A DNA stretch of 64,000 nucleotides from Armatimonadetes bacterium DC (GTDB lineage Bacteria; Armatimonadota; Fimbriimonadia; Fimbriimonadales; GBS-DC): contig LDYB01000019.1 of the NCBI GenBank assembly GCA_001442985.1, positions 186,001-250,000 of the forward strand. The letters are read 5' to 3'. The notes beneath the pieces are model-generated. The model saw only the letters and a list, made by a program, of their open reading frames with translations, was not told where the DNA came from and ran no database searches. The first letter of the stretch is position 1; the number at the start of each line of letters is the position of its first letter. A program made the position numbers and the translations under genes. This document shows, one piece after another, positions 9,323-15,844 of the stretch.

Positions 9323-9945
9323 GCGATGCGCCTCCGCAAGCGACGGCGAACCCCCAGCACAAGCAGTCCTGCCCCCAGCGCGGTCAACGACGCTGGCTCC
9401 GGCACGAACTCCAGCGTGTAGACCACCGAGCTGCCCACTGCGTTGCCGTCCCAATCCAGCGCATTCACCAGCTCGAACTGGAACAGGAGCGGGTTATCGT
9501 GGTCGGGCAGGGTCGTGCTGGCGAAGATGATATGCTGGTGTACTGCCTCAGGGTTGCTGGGGTCGTACTCCAGCGTCCACACGCCGGGCGCGCCGACGCC
9601 AAAGATGGGGTCTGTTTCACCCTCCACAACCCCGAACAGCCCGTCCGAGATAAACACCTGCCGTATCGTGACGCGGCGCAGCTGCGGGTGAGACATCCCC
9701 TCTTCGGTGTAAAAGTCCCAGCCTACATCTACGCCAAAAAGCCCGGGCAACAGCTCCTCGAAGGTCAACTCCAGCTTATACGGCGGCTCGGCGAGCTCGT
9801 GCGGTTCAATTACCGCGGCAGAACCGTCGAGAACACCGAGATAAATATCGCCCTCATGGTCATGGTCATGCTGGGCGAACGAAACGCTCAACAGCGCAGT
9901 CAGCGCTATCATCAGTCCGAAAGTCAGCCATTGCTTCATCATCAT
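9319..9945 (-). CDS. Secreted PEP-CTERM protein, His/Asp-rich N-terminus (paralogue of next gene)
   Basis: The 208-residue protein has a signal peptide ending SFAQ, then HDHDHEGD, a likely metal-binding stretch, and a PEP-CTERM anchor: VPEPASLTALGAGLLVLGV followed by an arginine-rich tail. PEP-CTERM proteins are cleaved and anchored by an exosortase. The body aligns by eye with the upstream gene product: D-x-x-x-G near the N-terminus, DVGWDFY against DVGLDFY, and HQHIIFAS against HHHLLFAA. It resembles the all3515-type PEP-CTERM family described in cyanobacteria as Zur-repressed, which is an inference. GAGGAGG lies just before a triple ATG; the second or third ATG gives the best spacing. Confidence 0.82.
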   Translation of the reverse strand: MMMKQWLTFGLMIALTALLSVSFAQHDHDHEGDIYLGVLDGSAAVIEPHELAEPPYKLELTFEELLPGLFGVDVGWDFYTEEGMSHPQLRRVTIRQVFISDGLFGVVEGETDPIFGVGAPGVWTLEYDPSNPEAVHQHIIFASTTLPDHDNPLLFQFELVNALDWDGNAVGSSVVYTLEFVPEPASLTALGAGLLVLGVRRRLRRRIA

Positions 9946-9966
9946 TACCTCCTCTTTCAGTGTGCT

Positions 9967-10896
9967 TTAAGGTTGATAGCCTTCGCCTGTGGCGCCGAAG
10001 TTGAACAGCACCACAAGCAAGTCGGCGTCGTCCACTATGCCATCGCCGTTCACATCGGCAGGCGTCTCGCCCGCCTGCCCGAAGGCGAACAGCACAGCGA
10101 GCAAATCAGCGTCGTCGATCAGGTCGTCGTTGTTCACATCCCCTGCGGTTGTGAACTCCCAGTTGATTTCGTGCGCGCCGCTGAGGGTGAACCCCGCGAT
10201 TTTGCGCGAGAGGTGCCCCTCCAGCTTCGCCACGATATCGAAAGTGCCCGACTGGGCAAAGCCCACCATGTAGTCGTAAATCGCGTCGGGGTTGGGGGGC
10301 AGAGACTGCTGGGCGAGGGTACTTCCGTTCTGGCGTATCGTGACGGTCAACATCCGCCGATACGGGTTCCCCTGATATGCTGAGTTGATATTCACCGCGC
10401 CGTAGAGCCGTTGCGGCGAACCAGCGACCATGTAAACACGGTACACCCACTCCATATCGCCGAGTGAGCTACCGTCGCGGGCGCGCGCGTTGATGGCACG
10501 CACATCCCACACATAAACACCGGGCGTATTTGCCGCGAACAGCAGATGATGGTGTGGGGTGCCCAGCGTCGGCAAGTCAAAGTAGTTCGGGCAGCCCGAA
10601 TCGCAGAAAACGGTGCCAATCCCAGAGCGGGTCGCCTGGATACCAGGCGTCTTCCACACCTGCTGCACGCGGCAGGACTGCAACTGGGCAAGCCCCGTGT
10701 GGGGGTCAAAGTAGAAATCCAGACCGACATCCAGAATGTAGCGCCCCAGCACGGACGACATCTGGCGCACAGGATGAGGCACGGGCTGCACAACCGTTGC
10801 CCTCCCCGCCTGAGCGCCGAACAGCAGGTCGTTCTCATGCTGGGCAGCGCCCACAAACACACAACTGCCAATAAGAACGATTGCGAACCATCGCAT
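9967..10896 (-). CDS. Secreted EF-hand/dockerin-tailed paralogue of the PEP-CTERM protein
   Basis: The start is ATG 10896 with AGGAGG upstream; the first 40 residues of the ORF-track version are leader sequence. The 309-residue protein has a signal peptide (MRWFAIVLIGSCVFVGAAQ), a domain homologous to the following PEP-CTERM protein (DVGLDFYFDP, HHHLLFAANTPG), a beta-rich domain, and two C-terminal Ca-binding repeats, DVNNDDLIDDADLLAVLFAFG and DVNGDGIVDDADLLVVLFNFG. Each fits the D-x-N-x-D-x-x-x-D-D EF-hand loop. The two neighbours therefore share a body but carry different sorting or attachment modules. Confidence 0.82.
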   Translation of the reverse strand: MRWFAIVLIGSCVFVGAAQHENDLLFGAQAGRATVVQPVPHPVRQMSSVLGRYILDVGLDFYFDPHTGLAQLQSCRVQQVWKTPGIQATRSGIGTVFCDSGCPNYFDLPTLGTPHHHLLFAANTPGVYVWDVRAINARARDGSSLGDMEWVYRVYMVAGSPQRLYGAVNINSAYQGNPYRRMLTVTIRQNGSTLAQQSLPPNPDAIYDYMVGFAQSGTFDIVAKLEGHLSRKIAGFTLSGAHEINWEFTTAGDVNNDDLIDDADLLAVLFAFGQAGETPADVNGDGIVDDADLLVVLFNFGATGEGYQP

Positions 10897-10975
10897 TTTC
10901 GGAAACCTCCTGATGTTGCATGTTGACACTCGCGCCTGACGCGCGACAAGACACCGGGAAATGAGAGCGAAGATA

Positions 10976-11025
10976 CCTGCGAGACTCAGACTCCTGCCCG
11001 TGTGAGGGGCATACAATCTCGCAGG
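10976..11025 (-). other. Nested hairpin upstream of the EF-hand-tailed gene
   Basis: On the minus strand CCTGCGAGA (11025-11017) pairs with TCTCGCAGG (10984-10976), and inside it TGCCC pairs with GGGCA around a 7-nt loop. It lies 80-130 nt before the start codon of the 309-residue protein and after the stop of the small membrane protein. It could be a leader structure or an intercistronic attenuator. Confidence 0.45.
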
Positions 11026-11041
11026 GAAGTTTCAGAGGCGA

Positions 11042-11335
11042 TTAGCAGGGCGGGGCACGGGGGATGAGAGGTTTCAGAGGAACAGAAAACAACTCCGCAA
11101 CGCAATCCGCAACAACCTGTAACGGCTCAGAGAGTGCAGGAGGCGCAAGGGCTTTAAGACTCTGCTGAAGAGGGCTGTCGGGTTGCGCCGGAGCTTTCTG
11201 GAGCGTACACACGAAACAGTCGCTCGACGGCTCCAGCGGATGGTGCGTCAGCGGGTGCAACACGAAGCCCGCCAGCCAGGCGAGCATCAGCACCACCAGA
11301 CTCCACACCGCAAAACGCCGTGAGCGCTGACGCAT
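11042..11335 (-). CDS. Small single-span membrane protein with His/Cys motif (DUF2946-like)
   Basis: The start is ATG 11335, placed by TATAAT at 11348-11343 seven nt upstream; the ORF-track extension overlaps that promoter. The 97 residues hold one membrane helix (FAVWSLVVLMLAWLAGFVL) followed by HPLTHH and DCFVC, then a proline-rich tail ending in cysteine. The size, single helix and His/Cys placement recall DUF2946 proteins, which often sit near metal-related genes, but the match is weak. It heads the minus-strand cluster of the two paralogous secreted proteins and the DsrE-like gene. Confidence 0.55.
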   Translation of the reverse strand: MRQRSRRFAVWSLVVLMLAWLAGFVLHPLTHHPLEPSSDCFVCTLQKAPAQPDSPLQQSLKALAPPALSEPLQVVADCVAELFSVPLKPLIPRAPPC

Positions 11336-11342
11336 CGCCTTA

Positions 11343-11348
11343 ATTATA
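11343..11348 (-). promoter_or_regulatory. Leaderless -10 element TATAAT of the small membrane protein
   Basis: GGGGTATAAT on the minus strand with a 7-nt spacer to ATG 11335. No Shine-Dalgarno can fit between them. Confidence 0.7.
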
Positions 11349-11431
11349 CCCCGTCGTACCAGCGCCGCGCGTTTTTGGAGAATTTGGGGGGAATTTTGCT
11401 CCCAATTTGCCCTTAAATTCCCCTTAACCCC

Positions 11432-11461
11432 TTGACAAACGCCCCATGGATGTGGTATAAT
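11432..11461 (+). promoter_or_regulatory. Strong sigma-70 promoter of the candidate ncRNA
   Basis: TTGACA (11432-11437) and TATAAT (11456-11461) are both perfect consensus, 18 bp apart. This is the best promoter in the window, and no open reading frame follows it. Confidence 0.85.
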
Positions 11462-11467
11462 ATCTGC

Positions 11468-11793
11468 GTCGTTGGGGAAACCCGACGGCGCTCGCCCGAG
11501 TGCAGTCAGGATGCCCTGCTGTCGGGAGCCGAGCGGCAGTTCTTCCAGAGCCGTTGCGCCGGCAGCGGCGATGGAGAAAGATGCCAATCGGAGTAATGCG
11601 AGTCAGCCTGCGCCCCAGTTAGGCGACTCGTAAGCGGCAGATAGGAACTGCGTTCAGGCAGACCGTTCCCTCAGAAGAGGGGGCAGGAGACCTCAGGATC
11701 GGGGGCAACCTCGGTCAAGGCTCCGAAGCTGTACAGCACGGTCTGTACCCGCAGAACCGAAAAGGCGCCCTGAACCAGCACTCGGGCTTTTTC
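11468..11793 (+). ncRNA. Candidate structured non-coding RNA, about 320 nt
   Basis: This stretch has no plausible gene, a consensus promoter in front and a T-run (11788-11793) behind. GCCCGAGTGC (11494-11503) is perfectly complementary to GCACTCGGGC (11778-11787), closing the molecule just before the T-run. Inside are GAGTC-A-GCCT (11600-11609) with AGGCGACTC (11621-11629), CCCTC-AGAA-GAGGG near 11668-11681, and CAGACCGT (11659-11666) with ACGGTCTG (11738-11745). The last helix excludes a local hairpin GTACAG/CTGTAC (11731-11748), which suggests two states. A GGG-GAAA-CCC hairpin sits at the 5' end. I could not find the hallmark sequences of RNase P RNA, tmRNA or SRP RNA. 6S RNA or a new class is possible. 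Confidence 0.65.
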
Positions 11794-11802
11794 ATTTTCG
11801 GG

Positions 11803-11808
11803 TATCAT
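11803..11808 (+). promoter_or_regulatory. -10 element TATCAT of the baeRF-like gene
   Basis: GGGTATCAT lies after the ncRNA T-run and 27 nt before ATG 11836, with AGGAGGT between. It suggests that the downstream gene is not simply read from the ncRNA promoter. Confidence 0.5.
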
Positions 11809-11835
11809 GAACTCGAAGCCACAGGAGGTACAACC

Positions 11836-13041
11836 ATGCAAAACACACTCAAGACTGTGCGTGACTTCCGCTCCGATAAGTTCTTTGTAACCTCGCTCTA
11901 CCTCAGTCTGACCCCTCAGGAACGCGCGACACGCCCCCCAATGTATCAAACGCGACTCAAAACCCTCCAGAACCAGCTCCGCCACTGGCTGGACGACCAC
12001 CCGATGGACCCCGACGCCCGCGAATCGGTAGAGCAGGACTTCAAGCGCATGATGGATTTTATCGATGAGCCCAAAAACCTGCTGGGCGAGAACTCGCTCC
12101 CCGTGCGCGGGATTGCTCTCTTTTCCTGCTCTGCAGAAGGCTTGTTTGAAGCGGTGCGACTGCCCTATGTGGAGCGCAACACCCTCGTGGTGGACAAAAC
12201 CCCCTACATCCGCCGGCTGTTCGCTGTAGAAGCCGATTTTGGGGTCAATCTCGTGGCGGTCTTCGACCATCGCGATGCGCACTTTTATCAGGTGGACATC
12301 CACGGCATTCGGGAACTGGAATCGTTCCGCTTCTCTCGCGATAGGGAAGTGTTGCCCCCGGGGGTGCATGGGGTTCGAACCCCGGCAGGCATGCGGGCGT
12401 TGCACGGGATGGGCGAGCGCAATGTGCAGATGCTCAAGCAGCATGAGCAACAGCAACACCTGCGCCATATTGCAGATACCTTGCTTCAGTTGAGGCGTAC
12501 CCATCCGTTTGACCGTCTGTTGATTGCCGCCCCAGACGACTTAGCCAGCGCGTTTCCAACTTACCTGCACGACTATGTACGCCGTACCTTCGCAGGCACA
12601 ATCGCGGCGCACGATAAGATGCCTGTCAATCAGCTTTACGAGCGCGTGCTGGACAAAATTCTGGAGCTGGATCGCGAGCAGGAGAAGCGACTCCTGCAAG
12701 AGTTTAACGAAAGCATTCCTCATCTGGCGATGTCGGGCATAGACCCCGTGCTGAAGGCGCTGGAGTGGGGTAATGTGCGCGTGTTGCTCTATGACACGGA
12801 CTACTCGGTGCCCGGTTGTGTGTACTATCCGTCGGGACTGCTCGGCTTGTACCCAGAACACGCGCCCGAAGGCACCGAAATGATCTGGATGCTGCCCGAT
12901 ATTGTGGACACCGTAGTGGAGCGGGCACTGGAGCAGGGCGCCCAGATTGAGGCGGTTCACGCGCCTGAAGCAAAGGCAGAGATTCACGGTGTGAGCGCCA
13001 TTCTGCGCTACCCGATGAGCGTGGGGGAGAGTGTAGACTAA
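11836..13041 (+). CDS. Release-factor-1-like (baeRF family 10 type) protein
   Basis: The 401-residue soluble protein resembles bacterial relatives of archaeal-eukaryotic release factor eRF1: an N-terminal region with a conserved start (FFVTSLYLSL), a middle domain (VNLVAVFDHRDAHFYQV... FDRLLIAAPDD) and an eRF1 domain-3-like end with ALEWGNVRVLLYDTDY and ALEQGAQIEAVHAPE. Such proteins are thought to act on ribosomes, but no bacterial member has a settled role. I do not see a GGQ-type peptide-release motif. The start is supported by AGGAGGT at 11823-11829. A strong hairpin follows the stop. Confidence 0.72.
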   Translation: MQNTLKTVRDFRSDKFFVTSLYLSLTPQERATRPPMYQTRLKTLQNQLRHWLDDHPMDPDARESVEQDFKRMMDFIDEPKNLLGENSLPVRGIALFSCSAEGLFEAVRLPYVERNTLVVDKTPYIRRLFAVEADFGVNLVAVFDHRDAHFYQVDIHGIRELESFRFSRDREVLPPGVHGVRTPAGMRALHGMGERNVQMLKQHEQQQHLRHIADTLLQLRRTHPFDRLLIAAPDDLASAFPTYLHDYVRRTFAGTIAAHDKMPVNQLYERVLDKILELDREQEKRLLQEFNESIPHLAMSGIDPVLKALEWGNVRVLLYDTDYSVPGCVYYPSGLLGLYPEHAPEGTEMIWMLPDIVDTVVERALEQGAQIEAVHAPEAKAEIHGVSAILRYPMSVGESVD

Positions 13042-13094
13042 GTACCCGCTCTGCCTTTCGGGGATAGGCAAGTTGCGAAAACGAAGGAAGGTCG

Positions 13095-13121
13095 CCCCTC
13101 TACCTTACTCTGGTAGAGGGG
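13095..13121. terminator. Bidirectional hairpin terminator between convergent genes
   Basis: CCCCTCTAC (13095-13103) and GTAGAGGGG (13113-13121) are a perfect 9-bp inverted repeat around a 9-nt loop. It lies between the stops of the baeRF-like gene and the beta-barrel gene and could serve both. There is no long T-run. Confidence 0.75.
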
Positions 13122-13131
13122 CTGAACGATT

Positions 13132-13659
13132 TCAGAACCGATAGCCCACCGTCACGGAAAGCCCGCTCGCGCGGTCGTTGTTCGGTCCGAAACGGTCGGT
13201 GATGTCGTAGTTCACCTCAACGCTGTAGTACTCGTTGACCCAGTAGGTCAGCCCGATGCGCCCGCCGAACACATTCTCGCTGGGACCCGTGGTGTCCACC
13301 ACATACAGCCCGGCGCCCAGGCGGATTTGCCACTTGCTGTCAGTGTCGGCGACAGGGCGCTCATACACCTGCGTGAACAGCAGGCTCGTGATGGTGCCCC
13401 GCGAGCCGCCTGTGTGATGCGCGAACAGGTCTACGCTCAATTCGGTGGCGTCGCTGCTTAACAGGGAAATGCCCGCGGTTTCGTAAGTCAACCCGACGGC
13501 GAACCATGTCTTATTGAAGTTCTGCAGGTCCACATCGGACGGGAAAAAGGCGCCTGCTCGCACCCGCAATACGCCCTCTTCAAACTGGGCGACAGCGGGC
13601 ACGCTCAGCAGGGCGGTCAGCGCCGAAAGCGCACTCCAGCACATCCATCGTTTCATCAT
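13132..13659 (-). CDS. Outer-membrane beta-barrel protein (OmpA/OmpW-like)
   Basis: The start is the doubled ATG at 13654-13659 behind GGAGGTAA; the ORF-track version adds 73 residues of leader. The 175-residue precursor has a signal peptide ending VPAVAQ, alternating beta strands such as WQIRLGAGLYVVD and GGRIGLTYWVNEYYSVEVNYDI, and ends GLSVTVGYRF, with the terminal phenylalanine that BamA recognises. It is a small barrel of perhaps eight strands and supports a diderm envelope. Ligand unknown. Confidence 0.8.
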   Translation of the reverse strand: MMKRWMCWSALSALTALLSVPAVAQFEEGVLRVRAGAFFPSDVDLQNFNKTWFAVGLTYETAGISLLSSDATELSVDLFAHHTGGSRGTITSLLFTQVYERPVADTDSKWQIRLGAGLYVVDTTGPSENVFGGRIGLTYWVNEYYSVEVNYDITDRFGPNNDRASGLSVTVGYRF

Positions 13660-13786
13660 TCGTTTACCTCCATGTGATTGTGGCACAGGGGCGTCGGTTC
13701 GCCTTTTCCCACTATTTTCCTGCCAAATTCGCCCGATTTTCGCCCGTTGGCTGTCCGGTTTTGGCGCGTTTTTGAGTCTAATTGGG

Positions 13787-13838
13787 GTGGAAGGCCTCTG
13801 CAAGGGGTGCTTCCACAGGGCGAAATAACGAGATTGTA
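13787..13838 (-). promoter_or_regulatory. Promoter and leader hairpin of the beta-barrel gene
   Basis: TACAAT on the minus strand (13838-13833) is a possible -10. It would give a leader of about 165 nt, long for this window, and shortly downstream GTGGAAG pairs with CTTCCAC (13816-13810 and 13793-13787). The hairpin may be regulatory or protective. Confidence 0.4.
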
Positions 13839-13885
13839 GGCGGCACTGGGCTTTGATCCTCCTTTCGACAGTGTCGCCCATTTTT

Positions 13886-14563
13886 TTATTTCAGGCGCGA
13901 TTTCACCTCCTCCAGTAATCCGGTCATCATGTCCATTGTGAGCAATCCCGTGTAGGTGTTGCGTGCGCTGGGGTGATAGCTCGCTGCCAGAAATTTACCA
14001 TCCGTCAACTCGTAAATGGCGCCGTGCTGAAAAGTGGGGCGTGCTTGTGGAGGAAGCAGGTTCTCCATTCGCGCCAGCCGCACACACGCGGAAAACGCAA
14101 TCTGCCCCAGCGCCAGCATCCCCTGCAGATTCGGCATAAGCCGATAGGTCGCCATGAGAAAGGGAAAACAGTTCGCCTGCTCTTCGGGGGTCGGCTTGTT
14201 GTCGGGCGGGGCGCAGTGAACGGCGGCGGTAATCAGCGCGTCTCGCAGGGTGAGACCATCGTCGCGCGAAACCGAGGTAGGCTGGTTCGCAAACCCTGCT
14301 CGATAAAGCGCCTCAAACAGAAAGTTGCCCGACGCATCGCCGGTGAAGATACGCCCTGTGCGGTTGCCCCCGTGTGCCGCAGGCGCCAGCCCCACAATCA
14401 GCAACCGCCCCTGAGGGTCGCCAAAATTGGGCACAGGCTTGCCCCAATAGACCTCCTCGCGAAAGGCGCGACGCTTGCGCTGTGCCACTTCCTCACAGTA
14501 GCGGCGCAACCGCTCACAGCGCGTGCAACCCACAATCGCCTCCTGAAGCGCTTCCCAGTCCAT
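13886..14563 (-). CDS. Uracil-DNA glycosylase, family 5 (UDGb)
   Basis: The 225-residue enzyme has the family 5 motif GLAPAAHGGNRTGR (about residues 57-70) and a C-terminal motif SYHPSARN. The N-terminal cysteines CTRCERLRRYC plus later ones can ligate the 4Fe-4S cluster typical of thermophilic UDGs. Family 5 enzymes remove uracil, hypoxanthine and related deaminated bases and lack the polar catalytic residue used by other families. A family 4 enzyme is also present at 35880. Both are common in thermophiles, where cytosine deamination is fast. Confidence 0.93.
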   Translation of the reverse strand: MDWEALQEAIVGCTRCERLRRYCEEVAQRKRRAFREEVYWGKPVPNFGDPQGRLLIVGLAPAAHGGNRTGRIFTGDASGNFLFEALYRAGFANQPTSVSRDDGLTLRDALITAAVHCAPPDNKPTPEEQANCFPFLMATYRLMPNLQGMLALGQIAFSACVRLARMENLLPPQARPTFQHGAIYELTDGKFLAASYHPSARNTYTGLLTMDMMTGLLEEVKSRLK

Positions 14564-14655
14564 CGGCGAAAAGATACCTCACGGAAAACCCCGTAAAATT
14601 GCCTGTTTTTCCCAATTGCAGGGCGCCAGACCGCCGCTTTCGAGAGGAAATGTGC

Positions 14656-14661
14656 TATAAT
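14656..14661 (+). promoter_or_regulatory. -10 element TATAAT of the PEP-CTERM gene
   Basis: TGCTATAAT at 14656-14661 would start a transcript near 14668 with a leader of about 150 nt to ATG 14820. The -35 region is weak. Confidence 0.6.
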
Positions 14662-14719
14662 ATGGGTGAGGATCAATTGCCCCTGCAGTCTCTGATTTTC
14701 GCCCTGTGAAGTAATGCGT

Positions 14720-14790
14720 GCCCCCGTCATGGGGGCTTCGTGTGAGAATACGATTTCTCACACAGGCTGTGGGTGAGTTCTCTCGCCCAC
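14720..14790 (+). promoter_or_regulatory. Three tandem hairpins in a 5' leader
   Basis: GCCCCC-GTCAT-GGGGGC (14720-14736), GTGTGAGAA/TTCTCACAC (14740-14763, perfect 9 bp) and GTGGG-T-GAG/CTC-G-CCCAC (14769-14790) follow one another between the promoter and the Shine-Dalgarno of the PEP-CTERM gene. No known riboswitch sequence is recognisable. Confidence 0.6.
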
Positions 14791-14819
14791 TTCCCAATAA
14801 CGAAGAGGAGGCACATGCA

Positions 14820-15746
14820 ATGAAGCGAACGGTGAAATGGAGCATGCTGGCTTGTGCCGCGGCTTGGATAACGGCAAGCGCATCGGCGCAGACGATTGAC
14901 GGCACACGCGACGCTATTTACGGTTCACCCATCGTCGTGCAGGACACCCCGACGGGGTTCGGCGATAGCAATCTGGGGCAGGTAGACTACGCCAACGGCT
15001 CCGAACTGGACGCCGCCTATGCCTATGTGGACATGACAGGGCAAACCCTCTACCTGTTCCTCGCAGGCAACCTCGAATCGAACTTCAACAAGCTGGAAAT
15101 CTTCTTTGACACGGTTGCGGGTGGACAGAACCGACTGCGGGGCGATAACTCTGGAGTAGACTTCGGGGGCTTGAACCGCATGGGCGATGACGGCACCGGC
15201 AACGGATTGACCTTCGACTCAGGGTTCGAAGCCGACTACTGGATTGGCATCACGGGCGGCGGCTCGCCTTACGCCCTCTACGCGAACTGGGCGCAACTGC
15301 TGACCGGGGGCGGCGGACCGGGACACTATCTCGGCACAACCAGCGCCGCGAGCGATGGAACCCTAACAGGCGGTACTGACCTCGGTATTCGGGTCACCAT
15401 CAACAACAGCAACACGGGGGGCGTCACCAGTTCTGTCGCTGACCCGATTGCCGCTACCGCTGTGACCACAGGCGTGGAGCTCGCCATCCCCTTCTCGGCG
15501 ATTGGCATTTCGGGCGCGACCGTGATTAAAATCTCCGCCTTCATCAACGGCTCAGGGCACGACTACCTCTCCAACCAGGTACTGGGAGGTGTGGGCGGAC
15601 TGGGCAATCTCGGTGAGCCGCGCAATGTGAACTTTGCGAATATTGCGGGCGATCAGTTCTTCACCGTTGTTGTGCCCGAGCCTGCCAGCCTGCTGGCGCT
15701 CGGCGCTGGCTTGACCGCCCTCGCTTTGCGCCGACGCCGACGCTAA
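14820..15746 (+). CDS. Secreted PEP-CTERM protein
   Basis: The start is ATG 14820 after GAGGAGG. The 308-residue protein has a signal peptide (MLACAAAWITASASAQ), a beta-rich body with many Gly, Asn and Asp residues (for example AYVDMTGQTLYLFLAGNLESNFNKLEIF), and a PEP-CTERM anchor: VVPEPASLLALGAGLTALAL followed by RRRRR. The body looks like the cellulose-binding/DOMON-style sandwiches seen in other surface proteins, but no catalytic residues are evident. It is probably exosortase-processed and surface-anchored. Confidence 0.82.
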   Translation: MKRTVKWSMLACAAAWITASASAQTIDGTRDAIYGSPIVVQDTPTGFGDSNLGQVDYANGSELDAAYAYVDMTGQTLYLFLAGNLESNFNKLEIFFDTVAGGQNRLRGDNSGVDFGGLNRMGDDGTGNGLTFDSGFEADYWIGITGGGSPYALYANWAQLLTGGGGPGHYLGTTSAASDGTLTGGTDLGIRVTINNSNTGGVTSSVADPIAATAVTTGVELAIPFSAIGISGATVIKISAFINGSGHDYLSNQVLGGVGGLGNLGEPRNVNFANIAGDQFFTVVVPEPASLLALGAGLTALALRRRRR

Positions 15747-15775
15747 GCCTTGCTTGCATCACCCTCACCTCCCGC

Positions 15776-15804
15776 GGCGGTTCCCTGCGTCTCAGGGAAC
15801 CGCC
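15776..15804 (+). terminator. Hairpin terminator
   Basis: GGCGGTTCCCT (15776-15786) and AGGGAACCGCC (15794-15804) form a perfect 11-bp stem with a 7-nt loop, then GTCTATTT. It closes the PEP-CTERM transcription unit just before the next promoter (TACACT 15817-15822). Confidence 0.85.
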
Positions 15805-15844
15805 GTCTATTTGAGGTACACTCATGCGAGCGAAAGGAGCCGCT

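Noticed and set aside
10897-11041. Zur or Fur operator
   Set aside because: No convincing AT-rich palindrome of the expected kind was found by eye; only the GC-rich nested hairpin is present.
11468-11793. RNase P RNA, tmRNA, SRP RNA or cobalamin riboswitch
   Set aside because: GAGGAAAGTCC, the tmRNA ends and the GGTCCGGAAGG tip of SRP RNA are absent. AGTCAGGATGCCCTGCT near 11504 recalls a B12 box, but the rest of the cobalamin core is not there.
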